Made by a program: the position numbers and the translations under genes
The notes under the pieces: generated by a model
Databases searched by the model: none
What the model saw: the letters and a program-made list of their open reading frames with translations, nothing else
Told to the model about the DNA's origin: nothing
Part shown: one piece after another, positions 31,427 to 39,522 of the stretch
How the letters are laid out: each line of letters begins with the position of its first letter
How positions within the stretch are numbered: position 1 is the stretch's first letter
Assembly: GCA_964535735.1 (NCBI GenBank)
Contig: CAZHTM010000017.1
Location: forward strand, 1 to 43,642
Direction: 5' to 3'
Length of the DNA: 43,642 bases
Origin: J089 sp964535735
Lineage (GTDB): Bacteria > Fidelibacterota > Marinisomatia > Marinisomatales > J089

Positions 31427-32517
31427 TAAATGTTTACGATGGTTTTCAGGGCGCGAATTATGGCGTCATTTTCTTCCGGAAGACCGATGGATATGCGAAT
31501 GCAATCCGGCCAGCCGAAGGGGGTTAGATGGCGCACAATAATTCCCTGTTCCAGAAGGTGACGGGTTACAGCGCGGGCTGTTTCTTCAGACGGCCAGCGG
31601 GTGGTGATAAAATTGGCGGCGGACGGGATATAGGCGATCCCCAGGGAATCAAAAGCGGCAGTGAGTACGTCCATTCCTTCCCGATTGATTCGAAGCGTTT
31701 TTTCCAGAAAGGCGTGGTCGTCCAGGGCAGCGAAAGCGCCCACCTGGGCGGGATAGGACGGTTCGAAGGGGACTTTCACTTTCAGTAAATTGTCAATCAA
31801 TACGTCGTGGGCAAAGCCATAGCCGATGCGAAGGCCAGCCAATCCGTAGGCTTTGGAAAAGGTGCGCAGGGTGATGACGTTGTCGTACCGGTAGGTCATG
31901 GAATCGGGATAATCCGGCAGATGGGCTGCGAATTCGTAATAGGCCTCGTCCAGGATAATGAGCACGCGCTCCGGCACGTGAGCATAAAAGGCATCGAATT
32001 CGTCCCGCCGGATGTACGTTCCCATGGGATTATCAGGATTGGCAATATAAATAATCTTGGTGTGATCATTAATCATTCCCGCCATTCGTTCCAAGTCGTA
32101 GCGGTTGTCTTTCATGGGCACCCAGTGGACTTTCCGGCCGGAAGCCATGGCCAGAACCCGGAACCCGATAAAGGAATTGGCGGCAGAAATCAGTTCGTCA
32201 TCGTCCAACAGGAAAGTGCGCATAATGGTGGACATGATGCCTTCCGATCCGGCGCCCAGGACCACATTGCCCAGCTTGACTTGAAACCGCTCCGCCAGTT
32301 TGGAGCGAAGGGAAAAACCGGAAGCGTCCGGATAACGGTTTACATGGGACAGACTGCGCCGAATAGCTTCCAAAGCCCGGGGCGAAGGTCCCAGGGAATT
32401 TTCATTGGACGCCAACTTAAGAATAGACGTGAGCCCCAGTTCCCGCTGAACTTCCTCGACGGTTTTACCGGGAACGTAATTTTTCAGGTTCTGGATGTAA
32501 TCGGGAACTAATGCCAT
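31426..32517 (-). CDS. PLP-dependent aminotransferase (HisC-like, probable aromatic aminotransferase)
   Basis: The 363-residue fold-type I aminotransferase resembles histidinol-phosphate aminotransferase. Seen are LASNENSLGPSP, NPDNPMGTYI, IILDEAYYEF, and the pyridoxal-phosphate lysine in TFSKAYGLAGLRIGYG. No histidine gene is near. The gene leads directly into HPPD, FAH and HGO genes or remnants, so it probably converts tyrosine to 4-hydroxyphenylpyruvate. The ATG at 32517 was chosen because the sequence before it (52 codons) is unlike the family. Its stop overlaps the HPPD remnant start by one base. Confidence 0.9.
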   Translation of the reverse strand: MALVPDYIQNLKNYVPGKTVEEVQRELGLTSILKLASNENSLGPSPRALEAIRRSLSHVNRYPDASGFSLRSKLAERFQVKLGNVVLGAGSEGIMSTIMRTFLLDDDELISAANSFIGFRVLAMASGRKVHWVPMKDNRYDLERMAGMINDHTKIIYIANPDNPMGTYIRRDEFDAFYAHVPERVLIILDEAYYEFAAHLPDYPDSMTYRYDNVITLRTFSKAYGLAGLRIGYGFAHDVLIDNLLKVKVPFEPSYPAQVGAFAALDDHAFLEKTLRINREGMDVLTAAFDSLGIAYIPSAANFITTRWPSEETARAVTRHLLEQGIIVRHLTPFGWPDCIRISIGLPEENDAIIRALKTIVNI

Positions 32518-32629
32518 TTGACTGCCCGTTGGTTGTAAAAATTTACACCCGCCAGTCATAGAGTTTAAACGGAATGATCGGGGGAAAAACGGCATAGAGG
32601 ACTTCCTTAATATTAAAAACCTGGCTGTA

Positions 32630-32745
32630 GTCATGCTGACCCCGAAAGGGCGGAGCGATATCGGGGGAAGCATCTCAAGTAAGTGTCCTTAATAAAATAC
32701 GTGTCTGAGATCCTTCATTCCAATATTGATCGGGATGAAGGATGA
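32630..32745 (+). repeat. GTCATGCTGA-type dispersed repeat element
   Basis: The element begins GTCATGCTGACCCCG and has GGAAGCATCTCAAG about 36 bases on. It closes with an inverted pair ATCCTTCAT (32710) and ATGAAGGAT (32735). This arrangement matches the very common GTCATGCTGA..GCATCTC..GATCC..GGATGA repeats found in many bacterial genomes. It fills the 250-base gap between the bcp gene and the aminotransferase gene. Confidence 0.7.
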
Positions 32746-32767
32746 AAATAAGAGAGGATTGCTGACC

Positions 32768-33229
32768 TTACTTGTCTTCCAGTTCGTTGAGGACATCCAA
32801 CCCGTGGGTCTTGGTCTTGACCTTCCCCCAGGCTTTTTCGATGCGTCCGTCCTCATCGATTAAATAAGAGATGCGCAGAATACCGTCGTATTCCCTGCCG
32901 TAGAGTTTTTTCCGACCCCAGGCTTCGTACGCCTCCACCGTGGAGCCCGATTCATCCGCCAGGAGGGGATAGGTGAAGCCGTTTTTTTCCGCAAAATTCT
33001 TTTGCCGGACGGGAGAATCTTTGCTCATTCCCAGAATGGCGATTCCCCTTGATTCAAAGTCGGAATACGTATCCCGGAGGCTACACCCTTCGGCGGTGCA
33101 ACCCGGGGTGCTGGCTTTTGGAAAAAACCAGAGCAGGACTTTCCTGCCCCGAAAATCGCTTAATTTAACTAGGTTTCCGTCCTGGTCCGGTAGTTCAAAA
33201 TCCGGCGCTTTGGTTCCAATGGATAACAT
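32768..33229 (-). CDS. bcp: Thiol peroxidase of the Bcp/PrxQ type
   Basis: The 153-residue peroxiredoxin reduces hydrogen peroxide and organic hydroperoxides with thioredoxin as donor. The peroxidatic cysteine is in FPKASTPGCTAEGCSLRD, and the resolving cysteine lies five residues later, the PrxQ pattern. The start APDFELPDQDGNLVKLSDF is typical. AAAGGAG lies close before the ATG. It is the last gene of the radA-tgt-bcp run, 17 bases after tgt. Confidence 0.96.
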   Translation of the reverse strand: MLSIGTKAPDFELPDQDGNLVKLSDFRGRKVLLWFFPKASTPGCTAEGCSLRDTYSDFESRGIAILGMSKDSPVRQKNFAEKNGFTYPLLADESGSTVEAYEAWGRKKLYGREYDGILRISYLIDEDGRIEKAWGKVKTKTHGLDVLNELEDK

Positions 33230-33246
33230 GGTTCACTCCTTTTGGT

Positions 33247-34389
33247 TTACGTGGGTTGACTCAATTTTTCCCAGCCTGCCAACCAGGAACGGGCCCAGGA
33301 TGCATAGGTCCCCTGGCCGATTTGAGTGCGGATGTCCGCCATTAAGTTTAAATAAAAGGTCAGGTTGTGAAGGGTGGCCAGTCGGAGACCCAAAACTTCA
33401 TTGGATTTCATTAGATGGCGGAGATAAGCCCGGGAAAAGCGTTGGCACAAGGGGCACGTACAGTTCGGATCCACAGGATCGAAATCGGTGCGGTAACGGG
33501 CATTAAAAATGTTCAATTTTCCTTGAGAGGTGAATAATTGGCCGTTCCGGGCGTTTCGGGTGGGCATGACGCAATCAAACATATCCACACCGCGCAGGAC
33601 GGCCTCCACGAGATCGGCGGGTGTGCCCACACCCATGAGGTAACGGGGTTGTCCCTGGGGAAGGATGGGGTGCAAAAGATCCAACATCTCCAGCATGGCA
33701 GGTTTTGGTTCTCCCACCGCCAGTCCGCCAATGGCGACTCCACAACGGGCGAAGGGGAGGACGTCTTCAGCGCTCTGTTTCCTAAGTTCAGGAAAAATTC
33801 CACCCTGGACGATGGGAAACAAGATCTGGTCCCATTCATAGAGCGGGGGATGGGTGTTCAGATAATCAGCGCATCGGCGAATCCAGCGGGCGGTTCGGCG
33901 GACGGCGCCGCGAATCACGGATTCGTCCCCATCTCCGGGAGGGCACTGGTCAAACGCCATGATAATATCGGCGCCCAGGTTTCGCTGAATTTCCATGGAC
34001 AATTCCGGCGTGAGAAAATGGGTGGAGCCGTCCAGGTGGGATTGAAATTCCACACCGTCATCATTGATTTTATTTTTTTGAGCCAGGGAAAACACCTGAA
34101 ATCCGCCGCTGTCCGTGAGTAAGGCCCGGGACCAATCGGCGAACCCATGAAGACCGTGAGCCTGATGGATAATCTCTGTCCCCGGTCGCAGATAGAGATG
34201 ATAGGTATTGCCTAGAATAATTCGGGCGTCCAGCGCTTCCAATTCCCAGGGCGCCAGAGTCTTTACCGCGCCGTAGGTTCCCACGGGCATAAACACCGGC
34301 GTTTCGATGATCCCGTGATCGGTGTGCAATTCCCCTCTCCGGGCATTGGAATGAGGATCGGTGGCAAGAATGGAAAATGAGAAGGGCAT
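33247..34389 (-). CDS. tgt: Queuine/preQ1 tRNA-guanine transglycosylase
   Basis: The enzyme swaps guanine 34 of Asp, Asn, His and Tyr tRNAs for preQ1. The catalytic aspartates lie in LLTDSGGFQVFSL and MFDCVMPTRNARNG. A C-terminal zinc site is CTCPLCQRFSRAYLRHL, and substrate-binding GGLAVGEP is present. The 380-residue length is normal. The start is the ATG overlapping the radA stop (TGATG); the preceding TTG lies inside radA. The tRNA-Asn(GTT) at the window start is one of its natural substrates. Confidence 0.97.
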   Translation of the reverse strand: MPFSFSILATDPHSNARRGELHTDHGIIETPVFMPVGTYGAVKTLAPWELEALDARIILGNTYHLYLRPGTEIIHQAHGLHGFADWSRALLTDSGGFQVFSLAQKNKINDDGVEFQSHLDGSTHFLTPELSMEIQRNLGADIIMAFDQCPPGDGDESVIRGAVRRTARWIRRCADYLNTHPPLYEWDQILFPIVQGGIFPELRKQSAEDVLPFARCGVAIGGLAVGEPKPAMLEMLDLLHPILPQGQPRYLMGVGTPADLVEAVLRGVDMFDCVMPTRNARNGQLFTSQGKLNIFNARYRTDFDPVDPNCTCPLCQRFSRAYLRHLMKSNEVLGLRLATLHNLTFYLNLMADIRTQIGQGTYASWARSWLAGWEKLSQPT

Positions 34390-35750
34390 CAAACCACCGG
34401 AAAAAGCTGTTTCATGACGTCTTGCACTGAACGAACCGGAATGAGCTTTAGCCCTTTAAACTGAGCCGTCTTCGGTTTGGAACGGTATGGAATGATAGCT
34501 GATTCAAATCCCAGGGACTGGGCTTCCTGGAGGCGTTTGTCCAATTGTGAGACGCTTCGGACCTCGCCCGCCAGTCCCACTTCCCCTAATAATATCAGGC
34601 GATCTGGCAGGGCGATATCCTGGGCACTGGAGGCCACTGCCGCCAACACGGCCAGATCAATGGCGGGATCGTCCACCCGCAGTCCTCCCACCAGATTGAC
34701 AAACACATCCCGATTTCCCATAGTGAGATGGAGTCGTTTTTCCAAAACCGCCAGGAGCATGGCTAGACGACGGTAATCCAATCCGTTTACATTGCGTTGA
34801 GGTGTGCCAAACCGAGCCACCGTGACCAGGGCTTGAACTTCCACCAGAATGGGGCGGGTCCCTTCAAGACTGGGATAAATGGCCGATCCCGGAACCGAAG
34901 AAAGCCGTTCCTGAAGAAAAAGTTCTGAGGGGTTGGCCACTTCCGTCAGGCCAGACGCATCCATCTGAAACACGCCCACTTCATGGGTGGCCCCGAATCG
35001 ATTTTTCACGGCCCGCAAGATGCGGTAATTGTGGCGTTCGTCCCCTTCCAGATAAAGCACGGTATCCACCATGTGCTCGAGCATCCGGGGTCCCGCAATT
35101 ACCCCTTCCTTGGTGACATGACCAATAATCAAAATAGTGACGGAAATGGATTTGGCCAATTGTAACAACCGTTGCGCACAGTCGCGAATTTGACTCACGG
35201 ATCCGGGGAGGGAATCCAAATCGGGATTGTACACGGTCTGAATGGAATCGATAACCACCAGCTCAGGTTTATCCCGGCGGATGTCCTCCTCAATAGTGTC
35301 GATTTCAGACTCCCCGGAGAGCCACAAAGTTTCAGCCGTTATATTCAGCCGCTTGGCGCGTAGCGCTACCTGGTCTGGACTTTCTTCCGCTGACACATAG
35401 AGTGCAGGGGAGTGACACGCATTCAGAATTTGAATAGCCAGGGTGGATTTCCCGATCCCTGGATTTCCACCGATGAGCACCAGAGCACCGGTAAGGAGTC
35501 CACCGCCCAAAACTCGATCCACTTCACCAATGTGAGTGGGGTAACGGTGTGGTGCAGTATGGTCAGCCAATCGAGCCGCCGGTGCGGTCTCGGTTTTTCG
35601 GTGCCCGGAGGATTTAGATCGCCGTGCGGATACGGTAAATTCACTTAAGGTACCCCATTCATGACAGGACGGACATTGCCCGTACCACTTCGGGAAATCC
35701 GATCCGCAGGCATTGCAAAGATAGACCTGTTGGGTAGACGATTTAGCCAT
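34389..35750 (-). CDS. radA: DNA repair protein RadA
   Basis: The RecA-related branch-migration helicase acts in recombination repair. The N-terminal zinc finger is CNACGSDFPKWYGQCPSC, Walker A is GGNPGIGKSTLA, and the diagnostic KNRFGATHEVGVF lies near residue 255. A Lon-like C-terminal domain follows. At 453 residues it is full length. It heads the radA-tgt-bcp run and is preceded by about 60 bases before the large outer-membrane protein's stop. Confidence 0.97.
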   Translation of the reverse strand: MAKSSTQQVYLCNACGSDFPKWYGQCPSCHEWGTLSEFTVSARRSKSSGHRKTETAPAARLADHTAPHRYPTHIGEVDRVLGGGLLTGALVLIGGNPGIGKSTLAIQILNACHSPALYVSAEESPDQVALRAKRLNITAETLWLSGESEIDTIEEDIRRDKPELVVIDSIQTVYNPDLDSLPGSVSQIRDCAQRLLQLAKSISVTILIIGHVTKEGVIAGPRMLEHMVDTVLYLEGDERHNYRILRAVKNRFGATHEVGVFQMDASGLTEVANPSELFLQERLSSVPGSAIYPSLEGTRPILVEVQALVTVARFGTPQRNVNGLDYRRLAMLLAVLEKRLHLTMGNRDVFVNLVGGLRVDDPAIDLAVLAAVASSAQDIALPDRLILLGEVGLAGEVRSVSQLDKRLQEAQSLGFESAIIPYRSKPKTAQFKGLKLIPVRSVQDVMKQLFPVV

Positions 35751-35812
35751 GAGAAAATATGATCCAGATAAGTATTAGAACTAATTTACAGGGGATAAGG
35801 CACGGAGACCAA

Positions 35813-38800
35813 TTACCAATCAGGGCCCAAGGAAAAATAATATTGGGGCCGGGAATATCCGCCATTGGGATTTTTATCCCAGGCGGCGTCGATCCGTAAG
35901 AGGAAGTACCCCAAGTTGATTTTTGTTCCTACGCCAAATCCGGCGATAAAGGGGGTGGAATTGGCAGGCACAGTGGGGCCGTATTTGGCGTTGAAGACGT
36001 CAGGGCTGCTGAATTCCTTGGGATCATCCCAGGCGGCGCCCACATCCAGAAAGGCATGGCCTCGAATATTCCCAAAAATCACTTTCAGGGGAAATCCCAA
36101 GGCCAGATAATTGATAAATGGGAAACGAACTTCAAAATTTGTGAGAATCACGTTGGTACCCACCCGCTCGGCATATCGGGTACCACGCACAGGCATGGCG
36201 TACTCAGTGAAATAAATATCCTGAAGCAGGGAATTGTTGTTGTCGTCCAGGATCACCTGCCGGAACTGACCGGAGTCATCCCGGCCTCCGGTTTCCCCTA
36301 ACCCAAACAGCCAGTAAGGAAGCCCGCCCAGAAAGAATTTCTGTGCCTGGGGACCAAAGCTTCTTCCAAACATAACCCGGGCAGCCAGGGAATAATCGGA
36401 TTTAATACGGTAATATTTCCGGAGGTCAATTTGCAAGGTCTGGAAGGTGAGAGATTGATTTCCATAGCCGGGACTGACCGTTAGAGATACATTGTGCCGA
36501 TATCCGTCCACGGGCCCGGTCATTCCAAACACGGAATTATCCATTACCCAGCTGAGGGATGGCAGGACGACATTTAGGCGGGACTGATCCACCAGGACGT
36601 ACTGGGCAGTAAAGGGGATTTGCAGGTACACCCGGTAATCCAGCACATGGTAGGACAAGCCAAAATCCACCCGGGTATATTTATTGAAAGGATGAGATAA
36701 GAAGACGCCGGAGCCGTAATGCCGGAGCCGGCCCAAGCGGTCGAATCCAATAGCGAAGAAATTGGCTGTTTGGTAGGCGTTGAAATAAAAATCGGTTCGG
36801 TTTTTTAAATAACCATACGAGAAAAAGTAATCGCTGTTTTCCAGAGTGAGTACCATTTCAGTTCCAAGGGTAAACTGATGGTCCCCCATGATGTCGCTCC
36901 AGGCAAAAAACGTCATTCCCTGGGTACCAAACACGTTGCTGATGGTGAGATTACCGCTCACCATGTCCAGAGTAAATCGGGTCTTATAGGGATGGGGAAT
37001 CAGGGAATCTACATCCCGGGTTGTGTCCGCTTCCAACCCCGGGGAAGCCATATTCTGGGCCAGTATGGCCCGGTTGTAATCATCGTAGTCCCGAGCAAAA
37101 ATGTATGCGGAATAATCCCCGGAATCGTAGTCCTCATCAGAAAAGCGTTTCCGTTTGGTCTCCCGAAGATCGGTAATGGCTTCCGGTTGTTTGCCACCAG
37201 ATTCGATAAATCGACTGGGTTCTACCAACGCTGGTGTTAAGGACAGGGGTTGGGAAATGGAATAAATATCCCAACCGGTTTGATTGTAACCGGCAAATAC
37301 CAGTAAATCATTGGATGAAGAAAGACTTAATTGTTGAATGCCAGTCAAGACGTTGGTGACGGGATGAGATTCACCGGTTTCCAGATCCAGCCTGAAGATA
37401 TTCCAAACCCCGTTATAGTCAGCGGTGTAAAACAGAGATTGGGTGCCATTAATCCACACGGGATAATTTTCATTGTAGGATGTTTTGGTCAGCGGCGTAA
37501 TCGTTTTGGTGTCCACATCCAGTTGGAAGAGATCGGTTTGATCAAACGACACATTCGCTATTAAAAACTGATCCATCTCCCGGGAATATTCCGTCTCGCC
37601 CCGATCTGACACGAACACGAGGGTCCGGCCATCAGGACTCCAGATAGGTTCTGAATCGGAGAACGGGTCCTGTGTCAGGTTGGTGACCTCTTTGGATGCA
37701 AAGTCGTACAGGTATATATCGCTGGCTCCGGATTGATTTCCCACGAACGCCAGACGCGATCCGTCGGGACTCCAGGATGCACTGAACAATCCATCCATGG
37801 GGATTTCAAGCTTGGTGGTTTTCCCGGTTTCCACATCCACCAGATGAAATACATCTTGACTTCCCGCTTTGGCCGCGATCACAATACGTTTGCTGTCCGG
37901 TGACCAGGAAATTCCTGGTTGGAGCCATTTAAGTTCTTCAAAATCAATAGAGCGGTTGCCTTTTATCAATCGTCGGATTTCCTTTCCGGTGACCGCATCA
38001 ATTAAATAAATATCCGCATACCCTGAGCGATCCGACAGAATGGCAATTTTACTGCCATCCGGGGAAAGAGCGGGACTGATGTTGTAGTAATTTTTTTGTT
38101 TGGTATGGTTGGTCAGCGGTTCTGCGATGTCTCGGAGTCCGTCGCGACCCGCCACATCCGGCCAATACATTTTTTTCAGGTAGGTGTGCCATTGTTGCGT
38201 CAATTCATCGAAATCCATCCCCAGGGCTCGTTCGAATCCCGTTTCCGTGTTTTGGGTCTGCTTCATGGCAATGAGAATTTCACCCACTTTCTCCCGGCCA
38301 TATTTTTCCGCGATGAAACGCCATATCGATTGCCCTCCCTTATAGGCCAGAAATCCATAGAGTTCATTGATGTGGGGCATTCGTTCATGAATCGCGATAT
38401 CCCGGAGAATCATATCAGCCCGGGTATCCCAATTCATGGACAGGTATTCCGCCAGGCCTTCATTGACCCAGAGGGGAATCCGCAGACGCACCCGGCCGGA
38501 AATGATGCTCTGAATACTTCCACCATAGATCATATCATTAATCACGGCGTGAACCAATTCATGGTGAATCACATGGCGAAATTGTTCATAGGACCCTTCG
38601 AACGGCAGCACTACCCGGTTTTTAAATAATTCGGTTACGCCGCCAACCCCTTCAGGCATGTATTCGGATATCACATTGGTCTGCTGGAAATCATTGTGGG
38701 AATTATAAACAATGATGGAAATCGGTTTTTTGATTTCCCACCGAAGATGTTTGGAAATTTGTTCGTACGCTTGTTCCGCAATCTCTGAGGTGAAAGTGGC

Positions 38801-38962
38801 CAATTCATCCCCACCCGTGTAAAAATAAATATCAAAATGAGGTGATTGGATATATTCCCAGTCGAAGTCATGATATTGGACCTTATTCTGTCCAAATGAC
38901 TGACTGAAAAGTGTGCCGGTGACACTGAGGCACCAGACAAAGATGAAGATAAGGCGTCGCAT
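35813..38962 (-). CDS. Outer-membrane protein with MA-type peptidase, beta-propeller and barrel
   Basis: The protein (1049 residues from the ATG at 38962) has three parts after a signal peptide (RRLIFIFVWCLSVTGTLFSQ). Around residues 100-200 is a gluzincin-like peptidase segment with HHELVHA and, downstream, NEGLAEYLS supplying the third ligand. From about 280 to 600 are TolB/PD40-type propeller blades (SPDGSKIAILSDRSGYADI, SWSPDGSRLAFVGN, IWSPDGRTLVFVSD). The last 400 or so residues are alternating beta segments ending YYFSLGPDW, like a surface-antigen barrel. A GTG at 38983 would add seven residues. Its target is unknown. Confidence 0.85.
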   Translation of the reverse strand: MRRLIFIFVWCLSVTGTLFSQSFGQNKVQYHDFDWEYIQSPHFDIYFYTGGDELATFTSEIAEQAYEQISKHLRWEIKKPISIIVYNSHNDFQQTNVISEYMPEGVGGVTELFKNRVVLPFEGSYEQFRHVIHHELVHAVINDMIYGGSIQSIISGRVRLRIPLWVNEGLAEYLSMNWDTRADMILRDIAIHERMPHINELYGFLAYKGGQSIWRFIAEKYGREKVGEILIAMKQTQNTETGFERALGMDFDELTQQWHTYLKKMYWPDVAGRDGLRDIAEPLTNHTKQKNYYNISPALSPDGSKIAILSDRSGYADIYLIDAVTGKEIRRLIKGNRSIDFEELKWLQPGISWSPDSKRIVIAAKAGSQDVFHLVDVETGKTTKLEIPMDGLFSASWSPDGSRLAFVGNQSGASDIYLYDFASKEVTNLTQDPFSDSEPIWSPDGRTLVFVSDRGETEYSREMDQFLIANVSFDQTDLFQLDVDTKTITPLTKTSYNENYPVWINGTQSLFYTADYNGVWNIFRLDLETGESHPVTNVLTGIQQLSLSSSNDLLVFAGYNQTGWDIYSISQPLSLTPALVEPSRFIESGGKQPEAITDLRETKRKRFSDEDYDSGDYSAYIFARDYDDYNRAILAQNMASPGLEADTTRDVDSLIPHPYKTRFTLDMVSGNLTISNVFGTQGMTFFAWSDIMGDHQFTLGTEMVLTLENSDYFFSYGYLKNRTDFYFNAYQTANFFAIGFDRLGRLRHYGSGVFLSHPFNKYTRVDFGLSYHVLDYRVYLQIPFTAQYVLVDQSRLNVVLPSLSWVMDNSVFGMTGPVDGYRHNVSLTVSPGYGNQSLTFQTLQIDLRKYYRIKSDYSLAARVMFGRSFGPQAQKFFLGGLPYWLFGLGETGGRDDSGQFRQVILDDNNNSLLQDIYFTEYAMPVRGTRYAERVGTNVILTNFEVRFPFINYLALGFPLKVIFGNIRGHAFLDVGAAWDDPKEFSSPDVFNAKYGPTVPANSTPFIAGFGVGTKINLGYFLLRIDAAWDKNPNGGYSRPQYYFSLGPDW

Positions 38963-38983
38963 CAAAATGTCGTTACGTTTCAC

Positions 38984-39522
38984 TTCGTTAAGGGTTCCCC
39001 CCGGGTTGCCAGTTTCTCTTCCGCGGAAAAGAAGTTAGAAACATTTGGTATACCAGTCAATGATCGAGGCAAAGATAACACCCTTAATATCAATTGTAGA
39101 CCGATCTGGAGATTATCACTTCGTTCCGAATATTTCGGGTAGTTATTCCGTCCCTAACGGGACTTTACCTACCTATTACCCTTTGTTCTAGTTACATGGC
39201 TCCAATGTGTAGCGGAATCTGCGCTAAACCTGTGAAGTAACATACCGTCCCTACGGGACTAAATTGAATATGAAGATTTTTACTACAGACATAACGTCCC
39301 TAACGGGACTTATCTATCTTATACCCTGTTATTATGCTTTGCCTTGTGGCAAATTGGATAACCAAGCGATGTGTTGATCCATAAAAATCCTGTGATGTAC
39401 CCGCCTGTGATCCGGTTCGTATTCCTGCCCCGTAGGGGCAAAATATCTGTAGCCCCATGCCAAAGTAAAACCCAAGTCCCGTCAGGACAAAATATTTGAC
39501 TAGTGTTCGTTCTTGCAACTCA
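38984..39522. repeat. Second gene-free spacer with GTCCC..GGGAC palindromes
   Basis: About 540 bases between two envelope-protein genes contain palindromes at 39125-39137, 39149-39162, 39247-39259, 39296-39309, 39426-39440 and 39476-39488. GTCCCTAACGGGAC occurs twice exactly. The 39426 and 39476 copies are followed by AAAATAT(C/T)TG, as in the 23-kb spacer. An inverted repeat around CTTCCGCGGAA (39012-39041) lies just upstream of the large outer-membrane gene. No credible gene is seen. Confidence 0.8.

Noticed and set aside
31807..32511. 234-codon plus-strand ORF opposite the aminotransferase
   Set aside because: It is antisense to a clearly conserved enzyme, has no recognisable domain, and follows the codon shadow of the minus-strand gene.
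31426..32517. Histidine-biosynthesis hisC
   Set aside because: The sequence is HisC-like, but no his genes are near and the gene is coupled to tyrosine-catabolism genes, so an aromatic aminotransferase role is favoured.
33538..34122. 194-codon plus-strand ORF opposite tgt
   Set aside because: Antisense to catalytic motifs of Tgt; composition matches a reverse-strand shadow.
39120..39490. Possible CRISPR array in the second spacer
   Set aside because: Only 13-15-base palindromes at irregular distances of about 30 to 115 bases; no conserved repeat length.
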